18,066 bases of DNA. It comes from an uncultured Eubacteriales bacterium. Lineage in GTDB: Bacteria; Bacillota; Clostridia; Oscillospirales; Oscillospiraceae. Under the pieces are notes generated by a model. It saw nothing but the letters and a program-made list of their open reading frames with translations. It was not told the origin of the DNA and did no database searches. A program made the translations under genes and the position numbers. The stretch is taken from assembly GCA_900546485.1 (NCBI GenBank), contig URDK01000058.1:1-18066 (forward strand), read 5' to 3'. This document shows, in pieces, positions 9,334-16,368 of the stretch; position 1 is the stretch's first letter; every line of letters starts with the position of its first letter.

Positions 9334-9819
9334 TTAGGCGGTTCCGTCGCGGGCCTCACGGCTCCCAGCGGGGCCGCTTTTTTCGTCCTCGCTCCCGTCG
9401 AAGTATGTTGAATAAATAGATTCTTTTTTCTCCTCGACGTGGCGCTTGTACTTGAAGTAGACCAGGTCGAAGATCTCCTCCCGATGGGACGGCGGAAGGA
9501 GCCGGTACATGGCGACGAGATCCACCTCATCCTCGGACAGTGGGAGGCCGTCACAGGTGAGCCCCTGGGACGCCTTGATCTCATCTAGGTCACGGAGCTC
9601 CGTAGGCGGCTCGCTCTTTTTTTCGGGTGACAGCTCGAGCAGATAGTCGGCGGACACATCGAAAATGCGAGCAAGCGACGCGAGCGCATTATACCCGGGC
9701 TTGCTTTTGCCGGACTCCCAATCGCCGACGTTTCCGGGAGAAACACCAGCCGCCTTTGCGAGCTGGCCTTGAGTCATCCCGTTTTTTGCCCTCAATTCCT
9801 TCAACAACGTATTAAACAT
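9334..9819 (-). CDS. Xre-family phage repressor (Mu c / CI-like)
   Basis: A 161-residue repressor of the lytic programme. The N-terminal Xre/Cro-CI helix-turn-helix is at about residues 5-60 (MTQGQLAKAAGVSPGNVGDW). The C-terminal part is short, helical and charged, and no LexA-type self-cleaving peptidase domain is seen, so induction probably does not work by RecA-stimulated cleavage. GAGGAGG 5-6 bases before the ATG at 9819 decides the start over an in-frame ATG at 9846. The gene is divergent from the early promoter. Three copies of one operator-like 12-mer occur in the promoter, in this gene's leader and inside its own coding sequence. Confidence 0.88.
   Translation of the reverse strand: MFNTLLKELRAKNGMTQGQLAKAAGVSPGNVGDWESGKSKPGYNALASLARIFDVSADYLLELSPEKKSEPPTELRDLDEIKASQGLTCDGLPLSEDEVDLVAMYRLLPPSHREEIFDLVYFKYKRHVEEKKESIYSTYFDGSEDEKSGPAGSREARDGTA
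9659..9670. promoter_or_regulatory. Operator-like site inside the repressor gene
   Basis: TCGAAAATGCGA is identical to the 12-mer between the -35 and -10 boxes of the early promoter, 210 bases away, and lies within the repressor coding sequence. It may be an auxiliary operator for looping or a roadblock for autoregulation. A coding coincidence is possible, because it spells the common Xre stretch ARIFD. Confidence 0.4.
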
Positions 9820-9829
9820 AGGTTCCTCC

Positions 9830-9841
9830 TCGAATTTGCGA
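9830..9841. promoter_or_regulatory. Second operator in the repressor leader
   Basis: TCGAATTTGCGA shares the TCG-N6-CGA arms and the TGCGA half with the early-promoter operator. It abuts the repressor's ribosome site, 39 bases from the first copy. Binding here would suit autoregulation of the repressor. Confidence 0.5.
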
Positions 9842-9859
9842 AACATACACGCAAAACTA

Positions 9860-9888
9860 TTGACTTCCTCGAAAATGCGAGTTATAAT
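9860..9888 (+). promoter_or_regulatory. Early lytic promoter with embedded operator
   Basis: TTGACT (9860-9865) and TATAAT (9883-9888) are 17 bases apart, on the strand of the early operon. The spacer contains the palindrome CTCGAAAATGCGAG (9868-9881), so repressor bound here would exclude polymerase. A long leader follows: an AAAGGAGG at 9951-9958 has no start codon behind it, and the first plus-strand gene begins at 10515. Confidence 0.75.
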
Positions 9889-9962
9889 AAAGCAGGATTA
9901 AAAATTTAAGCAAATCAAGCATAGCACACCACCCACCAAAAGGAAAGACCAAAGGAGGCGGC

Positions 9963-10286
9963 GGTAGAGTAAAAGCGAGCGGCGAGGGCTTACACCTCCT
10001 TCGTTATATCGGAATGTTTCTCTTGTTACACCTTACGGCAAGCTGTTCTCCGCGTTACACACGGGACAGCGCACCACACGGCGGATGCCTGTCCGCCGGA
10101 TGGGATTGCCGCAGACGCGGCAACGGTGCTTCGAGAGTTTACAAACCGAAGCATAGCGAAAGAGGGGTTTCTCCCCCAAAGCCTCGGGGATCGTGCCACC
10201 GACCCCGAAGCGGCTCGTTTTCTTGCGAATGGTAAAGCGGTATTTTTTCATTTATGACTACCCTCGCCGCTTGCTTTTACTCTACC
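9963..10286. repeat. 324-base segment bounded by 26-base inverted repeats
   Basis: The left arm (9963-9988, beginning GGTAGAGTAAAAGC) and the inverted right arm (10261-10286) agree at 25 of 26 positions. The segment contains the whole zinc-ribbon gene. The right arm includes that gene's -10 box and ribosome site. No direct target duplication is seen at the outer edges. It could be an invertible segment, a small non-autonomous element, or a duplicated control site that folds in the early transcript. Confidence 0.6.
10033..10251 (-). CDS. Small zinc-ribbon protein
   Basis: A 72-residue basic protein. The C-terminal part has two knuckles (CRVC and CPVC, 16 residues between them) that would bind one zinc ion, and the N-terminal part is rich in Lys/Arg, so it may bind nucleic acid or protein. 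It runs against the early operon. Its own promoter (10279-10307) and a GAGGG site 9 bases before the ATG support it as a real gene expressed independently of the early promoter. The function is unknown; expression in the lysogen, like a phage moron, is inference. The plus-strand frame over the same DNA looks like a shadow. Confidence 0.6.
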   Translation of the reverse strand: MKKYRFTIRKKTSRFGVGGTIPEALGEKPLFRYASVCKLSKHRCRVCGNPIRRTGIRRVVRCPVCNAENSLP

Positions 10287-10307
10287 ACAAGCCACCACAA
10301 AACGCAA
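10279..10307 (-). promoter_or_regulatory. Promoter of the zinc-ribbon gene
   Basis: Read on the minus strand, TTGCGT (10302-10307) and TAGAGT (10279-10284) are 17 bases apart, giving a short leader of about 20 bases with GAGGG. The -10 box is inside the right inverted-repeat arm, while the -35 box is outside it. Recombination between the arms would therefore detach the gene from this promoter. Confidence 0.5.
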
Positions 10308-10514
10308 AGAGGGAATAAGGACAGGGCAGCAGGGAGCGGCGGAGACGAGCTTCCCCCGAATATAGGCATCGGTTCTAAGAATTGCGGAGACAAGACCCTC
10401 GAGGGAGGGGCAACTCCCCAGGGCATCGGCGAGAATAGCCTCTTTCATAATGGGCGACCCCCACCGCTCCCTCCTGTCCTGTCCATCCCCCGAAAAATGC
10501 AAAGGAGGCCGACC

Positions 10515-10679
10515 ATGAGGAACGGCAAGAAGCCGACCAGAAAGCAGAAGATCAGGCTCGGGCAAGCGGGCCTCTCACCGGAGAACTGGCTCGTCGTGCG
10601 GCAGAAGCCGGACGGGGAGCTCATCCTCCTCCACAAGCACACAAACACGATCCGGGTCGTCCCCGCGCTGGGACAGTGA
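10515..10679 (+). CDS. Small basic phage protein (DUF6906-like)
   Basis: A 54-residue protein with an N-terminal RNGKKPTRKQKIRL stretch followed by AGLSPENWLVV and a short beta-like tail. It resembles the small DUF6906 proteins common in clostridial phages and conjugative elements, whose function is unknown. AAAGGAGG (10501-10508) 6 bases before the ATG fixes the start. It is the first rightward gene of the early operon. The family call is from memory of the pattern. Confidence 0.65.
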   Translation: MRNGKKPTRKQKIRLGQAGLSPENWLVVRQKPDGELILLHKHTNTIRVVPALGQ

Positions 10680-10708
10680 CCCCCACACAGAAAGGAAGGA
10701 ACAGCAGC

Positions 10709-11605
10709 ATGAGAAAGATGAAGAAGATCAACGGCTACCTCGTCGTCAAGTTCAACGCCCGGGAGCTCCGGGAGTATGAGGGGACGGCCCTCGGCGAGTA
10801 TGGCGTCATCGACGCCGAGCTCTACACCGGCAACCTGGACGTCGACCGGGGCGCGATGGAGTACGACAACGCGGGCAGCATGGAGGAGGCCGTGGAGCTG
10901 GCCCGGGGCCTCGAGTCGGAGCTCGACGCCGAGGAACCCGAGGTCAAGGTCACGATCGTCAAGGAGACCGACGAGACCACCGAGGAGGAGGAAGTCGACG
11001 CCCAGCAGATGATCGCCGGATGGGAGACCGTCCTCCGGGGGCAGGTCGAGAGCCCCCACTATAAGGACGTGGACGCACGGACGGCGGCGCATGAGCTATA
11101 CGGCTACAAGGCCGCGCTCCGCGACCTGGGCCTTCTGGCTCGGGAGGACTGCTTCGTCCTCCCGGACACCTTCGGAGCGTGGCCGGGCCGGGAGGAGCGG
11201 ACGACCTTCGAGCACCTTCACCCGGAGCTCAAGCGCCACCGGGAGACGGCGCAGCTCTACGCCCTGGGGCTGGCGCTGGCGGCAGATTGCCCGCCCAACG
11301 ATTGCCGGGTCTACCTCAACATCTTCGACGGGGCCCGGGAGCTGGACGCCGCCCTGGACAACCTGGACGCGGACGGCATCCCGGCGCTCGCCTTGCGGAG
11401 GGCGCTCCGGGAATGGGTCGGAGAGCTGGCGGAGATGTACCGGGATAACTATGCGATCCAGAAGTACCGGGAGGAGGCGAAAGAAGAAAGGCCGCCCGCA
11501 GAGCGGACGGCCCGGACAGACAAGGAGCTCACTCGGCTAAAGACGCTCTTGCGAGAGGTGGACGGCTACGTCAACGAGTGTTCTCACGGTCGTACTTCTC
11601 AATAG
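10709..11605 (+). CDS. Early-operon protein of unknown function
   Basis: A 298-residue soluble protein I do not recognise. It has a mixed alpha/beta N-terminal part (about 1-90), then an acidic TDETTEEEEVD linker (about 92-102), then a long helical part with DARTAAHELYGYKAALRDLG and two cysteines, ending in a charged helix. AAGGAAGGA precedes the ATG by about 10 bases; upstream in-frame codons to 10676 overlap the previous gene's stop and lack a better site. Its 3' end overlaps by 35 bases the end of a small minus-strand gene. Its place before the transposase genes suggests an accessory early function. Confidence 0.75.
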   Translation: MRKMKKINGYLVVKFNARELREYEGTALGEYGVIDAELYTGNLDVDRGAMEYDNAGSMEEAVELARGLESELDAEEPEVKVTIVKETDETTEEEEVDAQQMIAGWETVLRGQVESPHYKDVDARTAAHELYGYKAALRDLGLLAREDCFVLPDTFGAWPGREERTTFEHLHPELKRHRETAQLYALGLALAADCPPNDCRVYLNIFDGARELDAALDNLDADGIPALALRRALREWVGELAEMYRDNYAIQKYREEAKEERPPAERTARTDKELTRLKTLLREVDGYVNECSHGRTSQ

Positions 11606-11732
11606 CGGCGACGGACACATCGGCCATGATCTGGATGAACTTGGAAAGGACGGAGTCCTCCTCCTTTTGCGCCGGATGCTGGTCGAGGAAATCGTTGAGA
11701 AGTTCTTCTCTAAACCGTTTGGCATCAAACAT
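11571..11732 (-). CDS. 53-residue antisense protein with its own promoter
   Basis: A short gene of unknown function. The product is hydrophilic and helical (MFDAKRFREELLNDFLDQHP at the start, then FIQIMADVSVAAIEKYDRE), with no membrane segment. GAAGGGGGTG lies about 6 bases before the ATG, and a good promoter lies 40-68 bases upstream. It runs against the early operon, filling the gap between the 298-residue gene and the next rightward gene, and overlaps the former's last 35 bases tail to tail. An independent promoter inside a repressed early operon suggests expression in the lysogen (inference). Confidence 0.6.
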   Translation of the reverse strand: MFDAKRFREELLNDFLDQHPAQKEEDSVLSKFIQIMADVSVAAIEKYDRENTR

Positions 11733-11770
11733 ATTTTACACCCCCTTCCCGGGCCGGGAGCCCCGCTTCG

Positions 11771-11800
11771 ATTATACCAGCGCCGGGGAGGGGCGCACAA
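11771..11800 (-). promoter_or_regulatory. Promoter of the 53-residue antisense gene
   Basis: On the minus strand, TTGTGC (11795-11800) and a perfect TATAAT (11771-11776) have an 18-base spacer, giving a start near 11764 and a leader of about 32 bases. The -35 box touches the plus-strand ribosome site of the next early gene. Confidence 0.6.
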
Positions 11801-11815
11801 GGAGGAAACAGCAGC

Positions 11816-12214
11816 ATGAAAGCAGAACTCAAACGAGCCGCCGACCTCGTCGCCTTCCAGCGGCGCGAGGCCCTGTCTCGGAAGCGGCTCTCGGGAGACC
11901 CCCGGAACCCCTTCCGCCCCCGGTATGGCGCGGAGCTGACCTTCGCCGCCGCGTCACAGGAGGCCGAGACCCTGGGCTATATTCTCAAATTGCTTGAGAA
12001 AGAAGCGGCCCGAGAGTGTGCGAGGCGGGTCTTCCCCACGCTGGACGCGATCCTCGACTTCGTCGTCGGCCTGGGCCTCATGGCCCTCGGGGGCCTGGGG
12101 CTCGCCGCCGCGTGTGTCGTGGCAGGAGCGCCGGACAGCTTCACCCGTGCGGCGGCGCTGCTGGGCCTGGGGTTTATGGCAGCGGTCAACCTGCACCGGC
12201 AGAAGCGGAAGTAA
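11816..12214 (+). CDS. Small membrane protein of unknown function, early operon
   Basis: A 132-residue protein with a basic, helical N-terminal half (about 1-70, rich in Arg/Lys/Ala/Glu) and a C-terminal hydrophobic part forming two membrane helices (about 76-101 and 109-124), with a short HRQKRK tail. AAGGAGGA lies 9-10 bases before the ATG, in a leader (ACAGCAGC-ATG) nearly identical to that of the 298-residue gene. No family recognised. The two closely spaced helices would place both ends in the cytoplasm. Confidence 0.7.
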   Translation: MKAELKRAADLVAFQRREALSRKRLSGDPRNPFRPRYGAELTFAAASQEAETLGYILKLLEKEAARECARRVFPTLDAILDFVVGLGLMALGGLGLAAACVVAGAPDSFTRAAALLGLGFMAAVNLHRQKRK

Positions 12215-12248
12215 ATCTAAGAACGACTACACAGGAAGGAGGACAGCG

Positions 12249-12470
12249 GTGAAAAGCAACGGTAAACTTTGCCCCCTGGGGAAGCTCGTCGTCAAGGCGC
12301 TCACTGACCAGGACAAGACGAAGACGCAGCTCGCCGCCGAGATCGGCACATCGCCGCAGTATCTAAGCTACATTCTCTACGGCGTCCGGTCGGGCGAGAA
12401 GTACCTCCCGGCGATCATCGCGGCCCTCAACCTCGACCCCCGGAAGGTCGAGAAGGTAACGGCAGCGTAA
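12249..12470 (+). CDS. Ner-like small helix-turn-helix protein
   Basis: A 73-residue protein made almost entirely of an Xre-type helix-turn-helix (KTQLAAEIGTSPQYLSYILY at about residues 29-48) with a short C-terminal helix. It starts at GTG, with AAGGAGG about 7 bases upstream. It lies directly before transposase A, the position of Ner in Mu, where Ner turns down early transcription to favour the lytic cycle. The role is assigned by position and size; a general Cro-like regulator is equally possible. Confidence 0.75.
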   Translation: MKSNGKLCPLGKLVVKALTDQDKTKTQLAAEIGTSPQYLSYILYGVRSGEKYLPAIIAALNLDPRKVEKVTAA

Positions 12471-12492
12471 TACCAGGAAGGGAGGGACAGGA

Positions 12493-14559
12493 GTGCCGGA
12501 CGTATTCATCGGGCTCAAGGAGGCCGCAGAGTTTGAGGGCGTGAAGTATAACACCCTCGTCCAGCGGATCAAGCGAAGCCCCAATCAGTACAAGACCAGA
12601 ACGCAGCCCCAGGAGAACGGCGGCAGAGAGCAGGTGCTCGTCTCCGTCGACTCCCTCACAGCCAAGGGCCGGAAGGCGTGGCGGGCGGCACAGAAGATAG
12701 ACGGGAGGGATGTCGTCATAGAGAAGCGAACAGAGTCCGCGCCCTGGTATGTGGGCGTCGACCTCAACCACTACACGGAGCAGAACAAGAAGGCGTTCTA
12801 TGAAGCCGTCGAGCTGGCGGCGCGGGTTCAAGACTTCATCGACTATGACGGCCCCGACCGCACGGCCTACGCCGAGCGGTACGCGCTGGGCCTGGGAGTG
12901 AGTCTCCCGACCCTCTACCGCTACGTCGACAACATCCTCAAGGCGAACGCCTGGGCCCTCAAGATGGAGAAGGAGGACGGCCAGAGCCGGGACTATTTCC
13001 GGGCGCTGTCCTTGTGTCGGAAGCCGAAGGCGACCGCCACCTTCCCGAGTCTCACGGATGAGCAAAAGGCGCTCATTCAAAATATATGGTTCGACCGGCG
13101 CTTCGCGGCCAACCTGGGAACGATCGAAATGCTCTACGAGAAGTTCGAGGAGGTCGCCGAGGGCCGGGGCTGGGAGAACTACCCCAGCATCAAGACGGTC
13201 GCCCGGTACATCAAGCACCTCATGGACAGCCGAGGCGGAGAGTCGGCCCGCTACCTCGCGGCCAACGGCTCCCGGGAGTGGAAGAACAAGAAGATGCTCA
13301 AGGGCAAGCGCGACGCGACGAGCCTCAAGGTCATGGAGTACGTCGTCGGCGACGAGCACACCTTCGACTTTTGGGTTCAGTGGGTCGCCCCGAACGGGAA
13401 GATCAAGGCCGTCCGCCCGAAGCTCGTCGCATGGATGGACATGCGGAGCCGGGCGATCGTGGGCGACGTGGCTTGTGTGGACGCCAACAACCAGACCCTC
13501 AAAGAGAGCCTCGTCAAGATGCTCTACTCCCACCCGGGCGGCGTCCCCCACATCCTCCACGTCGACAACGGCAAGGACTACACGGCGAAGACCATGACCG
13601 GCCAGAGCCGCAAGAAGCGGAACATCGACTTCGAGTTCGACGCCGAGACCGTGGGCTTCTACCAGAGCATCGGCATCGAGGAGGTCGGGCGGTCGCTCCC
13701 CTATCAGCCGTGGGACAAGCCGATCGAGCGCTTCTTCTCGACCGTGTGCTCCAAGTTCTCGAAATGGTTCGAGAGCTACACGGGCACCCTCACCGGCTCC
13801 AAGACCTACGCCAAACGGCAGAAGGACGTCGACGGTATGCTCGAGCGCGGCGAGCTGCTGACGATGGAGGAGTTCTGGGAGGCATGGACGGAGTGGAAGG
13901 AGACGAAGTACCACACCCGGGAGCACCGGGGCCTCAAGGACGCGGGCGAGAAGTGGATCACGCCGATCTCGCTCTTTGAGAACGGCGAACGCTACGAGAA
14001 GGCAGCGCCGCCCCGGGAGTATGCGGCGATGCTGCTCATGAAGGCGGACACCGCCCTCGTGCGGAACCAGGGGATCACCAAGTTCGGGACGCTCTACACG
14101 GACTACGAGCTTTGCCACTATGTTGGCAAGCATGTCGGCATCAAGTGGGACATCGACGACGTCACGAAGCTCTACGTCTTCGACCAGGAGGGCCGGAAGA
14201 TCTGTGAGGCCGTCTCCGCCGAGCTGCTGGCCTTCGGGCCCCACTGTTCACAGGCGGCGCTTGAGCGCCTCCGCCGCGACCAGAAGCGGCAGGAGAAGGA
14301 GATGCGGGAGATCCTGGAAGACTTCACGACGCCCTACGAGCTCCGGGTGGAGCAGGGCAGACCGTCCGACGCCGTGGGCAAGCTCGACCTCACCATCAAG
14401 GCAGAGCGGAGCCCGAAGGTCATCGCCCTCCCGAACGACAAGGAATACCGGGCGGAAGCGGCGGCGAGCCGGAAGACCGGGAAGAAGACGTCCGGGGACG
14501 AGTTCCTCGGCAAGAAGGCAGACGACGCCCTCGCTCGCTTGAGGGCTATGAACGAATAG
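12493..14559 (+). CDS. Mu A-like DDE transposase
   Basis: A 688-residue enzyme that cuts and joins the phage ends to target DNA for integration and replicative transposition. The N-terminal excisionase-like winged helix (about 1-60: IGLKEAAEFEGVKYNTLVQR) would contact end or enhancer sites. Further helical DNA-binding domains follow, then the rve/RNase H-like core with a complete DDE triad: D287 (GDEHTFDFWVQW), D358 (HVDNGKDY) and E412 (KPIERFF). The spacing is close to MuA (D269, D336, E392). A C-terminal beta domain and a basic tail complete the MuA layout. Start GTG with GGGAGGGACAGGA upstream; 22 bases after the Ner-like gene. The frame is intact. Confidence 0.95.
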   Translation: MPDVFIGLKEAAEFEGVKYNTLVQRIKRSPNQYKTRTQPQENGGREQVLVSVDSLTAKGRKAWRAAQKIDGRDVVIEKRTESAPWYVGVDLNHYTEQNKKAFYEAVELAARVQDFIDYDGPDRTAYAERYALGLGVSLPTLYRYVDNILKANAWALKMEKEDGQSRDYFRALSLCRKPKATATFPSLTDEQKALIQNIWFDRRFAANLGTIEMLYEKFEEVAEGRGWENYPSIKTVARYIKHLMDSRGGESARYLAANGSREWKNKKMLKGKRDATSLKVMEYVVGDEHTFDFWVQWVAPNGKIKAVRPKLVAWMDMRSRAIVGDVACVDANNQTLKESLVKMLYSHPGGVPHILHVDNGKDYTAKTMTGQSRKKRNIDFEFDAETVGFYQSIGIEEVGRSLPYQPWDKPIERFFSTVCSKFSKWFESYTGTLTGSKTYAKRQKDVDGMLERGELLTMEEFWEAWTEWKETKYHTREHRGLKDAGEKWITPISLFENGERYEKAAPPREYAAMLLMKADTALVRNQGITKFGTLYTDYELCHYVGKHVGIKWDIDDVTKLYVFDQEGRKICEAVSAELLAFGPHCSQAALERLRRDQKRQEKEMREILEDFTTPYELRVEQGRPSDAVGKLDLTIKAERSPKVIALPNDKEYRAEAAASRKTGKKTSGDEFLGKKADDALARLRAMNE

Positions 14560-14569
14560 GAGGAACAAC

Positions 14570-15544
14570 ATGGAAATCACAGCAGCAGCGGCCCAGGCCA
14601 CAACCTACACCACCGGCAAGACCCTTGCCGAGCAGATCAACGACTACCTCGCGGTCTCGAAGACCAGCATCGCCACCCTGGCGAGCGAGATCCCGGGCTA
14701 CTCCCGCCCGACGATCTCCCGCTACCTCTCCGGCAAGTACGAGGGGGACATCTCCACCATCGAGAAGCTCCTCGCGGACTGGCTGGCCCAGCGCACCGGC
14801 GAGGCCGTGGAGCTCCCGGAGCCGGGGCGCAAGACCGGACGGAAGCCCGTCTTCTATGAGAGCCGGGACGCCCTCAAGGTGCTCGGCGTGTGTCAAAGCT
14901 GTCAAGAGTACATCGGCCTCGGCATCGTGGTCGCCCGCAGCGGCTACGGCAAGACCTACTCCCTCCGGCAGTACGCGAAGCTCCCCCGGGTCGCCTACAT
15001 TGAGTGCGACGACACCATGAGCAGCCGCGATCTTGTGGAGGCGATCGAGAAGTCCCTCGGCATCCCCAGCGGCTACGGCACTATCTGGCGCAGGGTCAAC
15101 GGCATCCGGGACTTCTTCAACACGAACAAGGGATACCTCCTCATCATCGACGAGGCGGACAAGCTCGTCTCGAAGTACACCCAAAAGAAGATGGAGATCC
15201 TCCGGGCGATCTTCGACCAATCCGACGTGGGGCTCGTCATCGCCGGAGAGCCGAAGCTCGAAGCGCAGATCAAGACCTACCTCGCCCGCATGGCGAACCG
15301 GGTCGACTTCTATGTCTCCCTCAAGGGGCTTGACCCCTCGGAGGTGGAGGGCTACCTCGAGGGCTTCGAGGTAGATCCCGACGCGATGGTCGAGCTCAAG
15401 GCCCGGGCCTGCAACATGCAGACCGGATGCTTCCGACTCCTCGACCGAACCCTCTCCAACGTCACCCGCATCCTTGAGGAGCGCGGCGAGAGAGTCGTCA
15501 CCGTGAAGATCATCGAGCAAGCCTCGAGCCTCATGATGCTCTAA
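14570..15544 (+). CDS. Mu B-like AAA+ ATPase, target-DNA selector
   Basis: A 324-residue DNA-dependent ATPase that binds target DNA and delivers it to transposase A. An N-terminal helix-turn-helix (about 18-62: SIATLASEIPGYSRPTISRY) resembles that of MuB. The ATPase core has Walker A ARSGYGKT (122-129) and Walker B LLIIDEAD (190-197), and the C-terminal helical domain follows. AGGAGG lies 7 bases before the ATG, 10 bases after the end of A, so both are co-translated. All ATPase motifs are intact. Confidence 0.93.
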   Translation: MEITAAAAQATTYTTGKTLAEQINDYLAVSKTSIATLASEIPGYSRPTISRYLSGKYEGDISTIEKLLADWLAQRTGEAVELPEPGRKTGRKPVFYESRDALKVLGVCQSCQEYIGLGIVVARSGYGKTYSLRQYAKLPRVAYIECDDTMSSRDLVEAIEKSLGIPSGYGTIWRRVNGIRDFFNTNKGYLLIIDEADKLVSKYTQKKMEILRAIFDQSDVGLVIAGEPKLEAQIKTYLARMANRVDFYVSLKGLDPSEVEGYLEGFEVDPDAMVELKARACNMQTGCFRLLDRTLSNVTRILEERGERVVTVKIIEQASSLMML

Positions 15545-15564
15545 CACGGAAGGGGGCCGGGACA

Positions 15565-15951
15565 ATGAAAATGAGAAAGCAGCGTCTCATGGGTCTCGCT
15601 ATGCTGGCGATCACCGCCCTCATCCTGGTCATGGCCCGAGGCGGGAAGACGCCGGAGGACAGCGACGCGACCGCCGCTCTCCTCACCGGGCCGCTCGGCC
15701 TCTATATGCTCCTCTCTAAGACCTACATCCTATACGAAGACAAGGAGCCGAAGGAGGCCACCGAAGCAAGCCGCAGCGGGGAGGCAACTCCCCGGGCATA
15801 TATCAACAAGCACAGAAAGGAAGGAGCCTACACATGGCAAGGAAAAGAGTGGTCGAACCCTCCGGGGTCAAGACCTGGGAGGACGCGAACGACGCCCTCC
15901 GTCAGATTGCAGAAGCGCAGCTCGCCGTCCAGGACATTGAGGGCGAGATGA
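15565..15951 (+). CDS. Small two-helix membrane protein overlapping gam
   Basis: A 128-residue frame with a basic start and two membrane segments (about 7-24 and 38-56), followed by an acidic linker. The last 39 codons overlap the start of gam in another frame (118 bases), and this tail is rich in Ser/Arg/Pro, as expected of out-of-frame gam DNA. The true protein may once have ended before gam and lost its stop. AAGGGGG precedes the ATG. A GGGGAG/CTCCCC hairpin with a GCAA tetraloop (15778-15793) lies inside the frame. The function is unknown; the size and position recall small early membrane proteins such as Kil, but nothing more supports that. Confidence 0.55.
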   Translation: MKMRKQRLMGLAMLAITALILVMARGGKTPEDSDATAALLTGPLGLYMLLSKTYILYEDKEPKEATEASRSGEATPRAYINKHRKEGAYTWQGKEWSNPPGSRPGRTRTTPSVRLQKRSSPSRTLRAR

Positions 15952-16355
15952 ACAAGCAGATCCTCGGGGCCAAGAAGGCCGCAGAGGAGCAGAGCAAGCC
16001 CCACAAGGACAGGATCGCCAAGCTCGAGCGCGAGCTCAAGGACTTCGTCACCGAACACCGGGCGGACATGGGGAAGGCGAAGTCGAAGATCCTCACCTTC
16101 GGCGAGGTCGGCTTCCGACTCTCGACCTCCGTGTCCCTCCCCAGGGCGAAGGAGAAGATCGAGGAGATCATCCGCCGCCTCAAGAACCGGCAGATGATGG
16201 ACTGCATCGTCGTCAAGGAGGACGTCTCGAAGGAGGCCCTCAAGAAGTACGGCGAGGACACCGTCAACGCGGTCGGCGCTACCTGGAAGCAGCAAGACGT
16301 CTTCGGCTACGAGCTGGACTTCGCGAAGCTGGAACAGGTCAAGAGCGGCATGTAA
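15834..16355 (+). CDS. gam: Gam-like host-nuclease inhibitor
   Basis: A 173-residue protein of the Mu Gam family, which binds double-stranded DNA ends and shields them from host exonucleases, and is related to Ku. The long N-terminal coiled coil (about 15-80, heptad-rich with QIAEAQLAVQDIEGEMNKQI) is followed by a beta-strand segment (SKILTFGEVGFRLS) and a helix with KEKIEEIIRRLK, the usual Gam layout and length. GAAAGGAAGGAG lies 8 bases before the ATG. Its position after A and B and before gemA matches Mu. Confidence 0.9.
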   Translation: MARKRVVEPSGVKTWEDANDALRQIAEAQLAVQDIEGEMNKQILGAKKAAEEQSKPHKDRIAKLERELKDFVTEHRADMGKAKSKILTFGEVGFRLSTSVSLPRAKEKIEEIIRRLKNRQMMDCIVVKEDVSKEALKKYGEDTVNAVGATWKQQDVFGYELDFAKLEQVKSGM

Positions 16356-16368
16356 GGGGGCGGGATTC

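Noticed and set aside
10014..10235. Plus-strand 73-residue frame opposite the zinc-ribbon gene
   Set aside because: No ribosome site and an Arg/Ser/Pro-rich product; the opposite frame has paired CxxC motifs, promoter and ribosome site.
10248..10448. 66-residue minus-strand frame (MKEAILADALGSCPSLEG start) overlapping the zinc-ribbon start by ATGA
   Set aside because: The coupling-type overlap is attractive, but the ribosome site is poor, and its end covers what looks like the zinc-ribbon promoter and inverted repeat. Kept as a possibility only.
12427..14244. 605-residue minus-strand open frame across transposase A
   Set aside because: Antisense shadow of a gene with a complete DDE triad; low-complexity Leu/Val/Asp/Arg composition.
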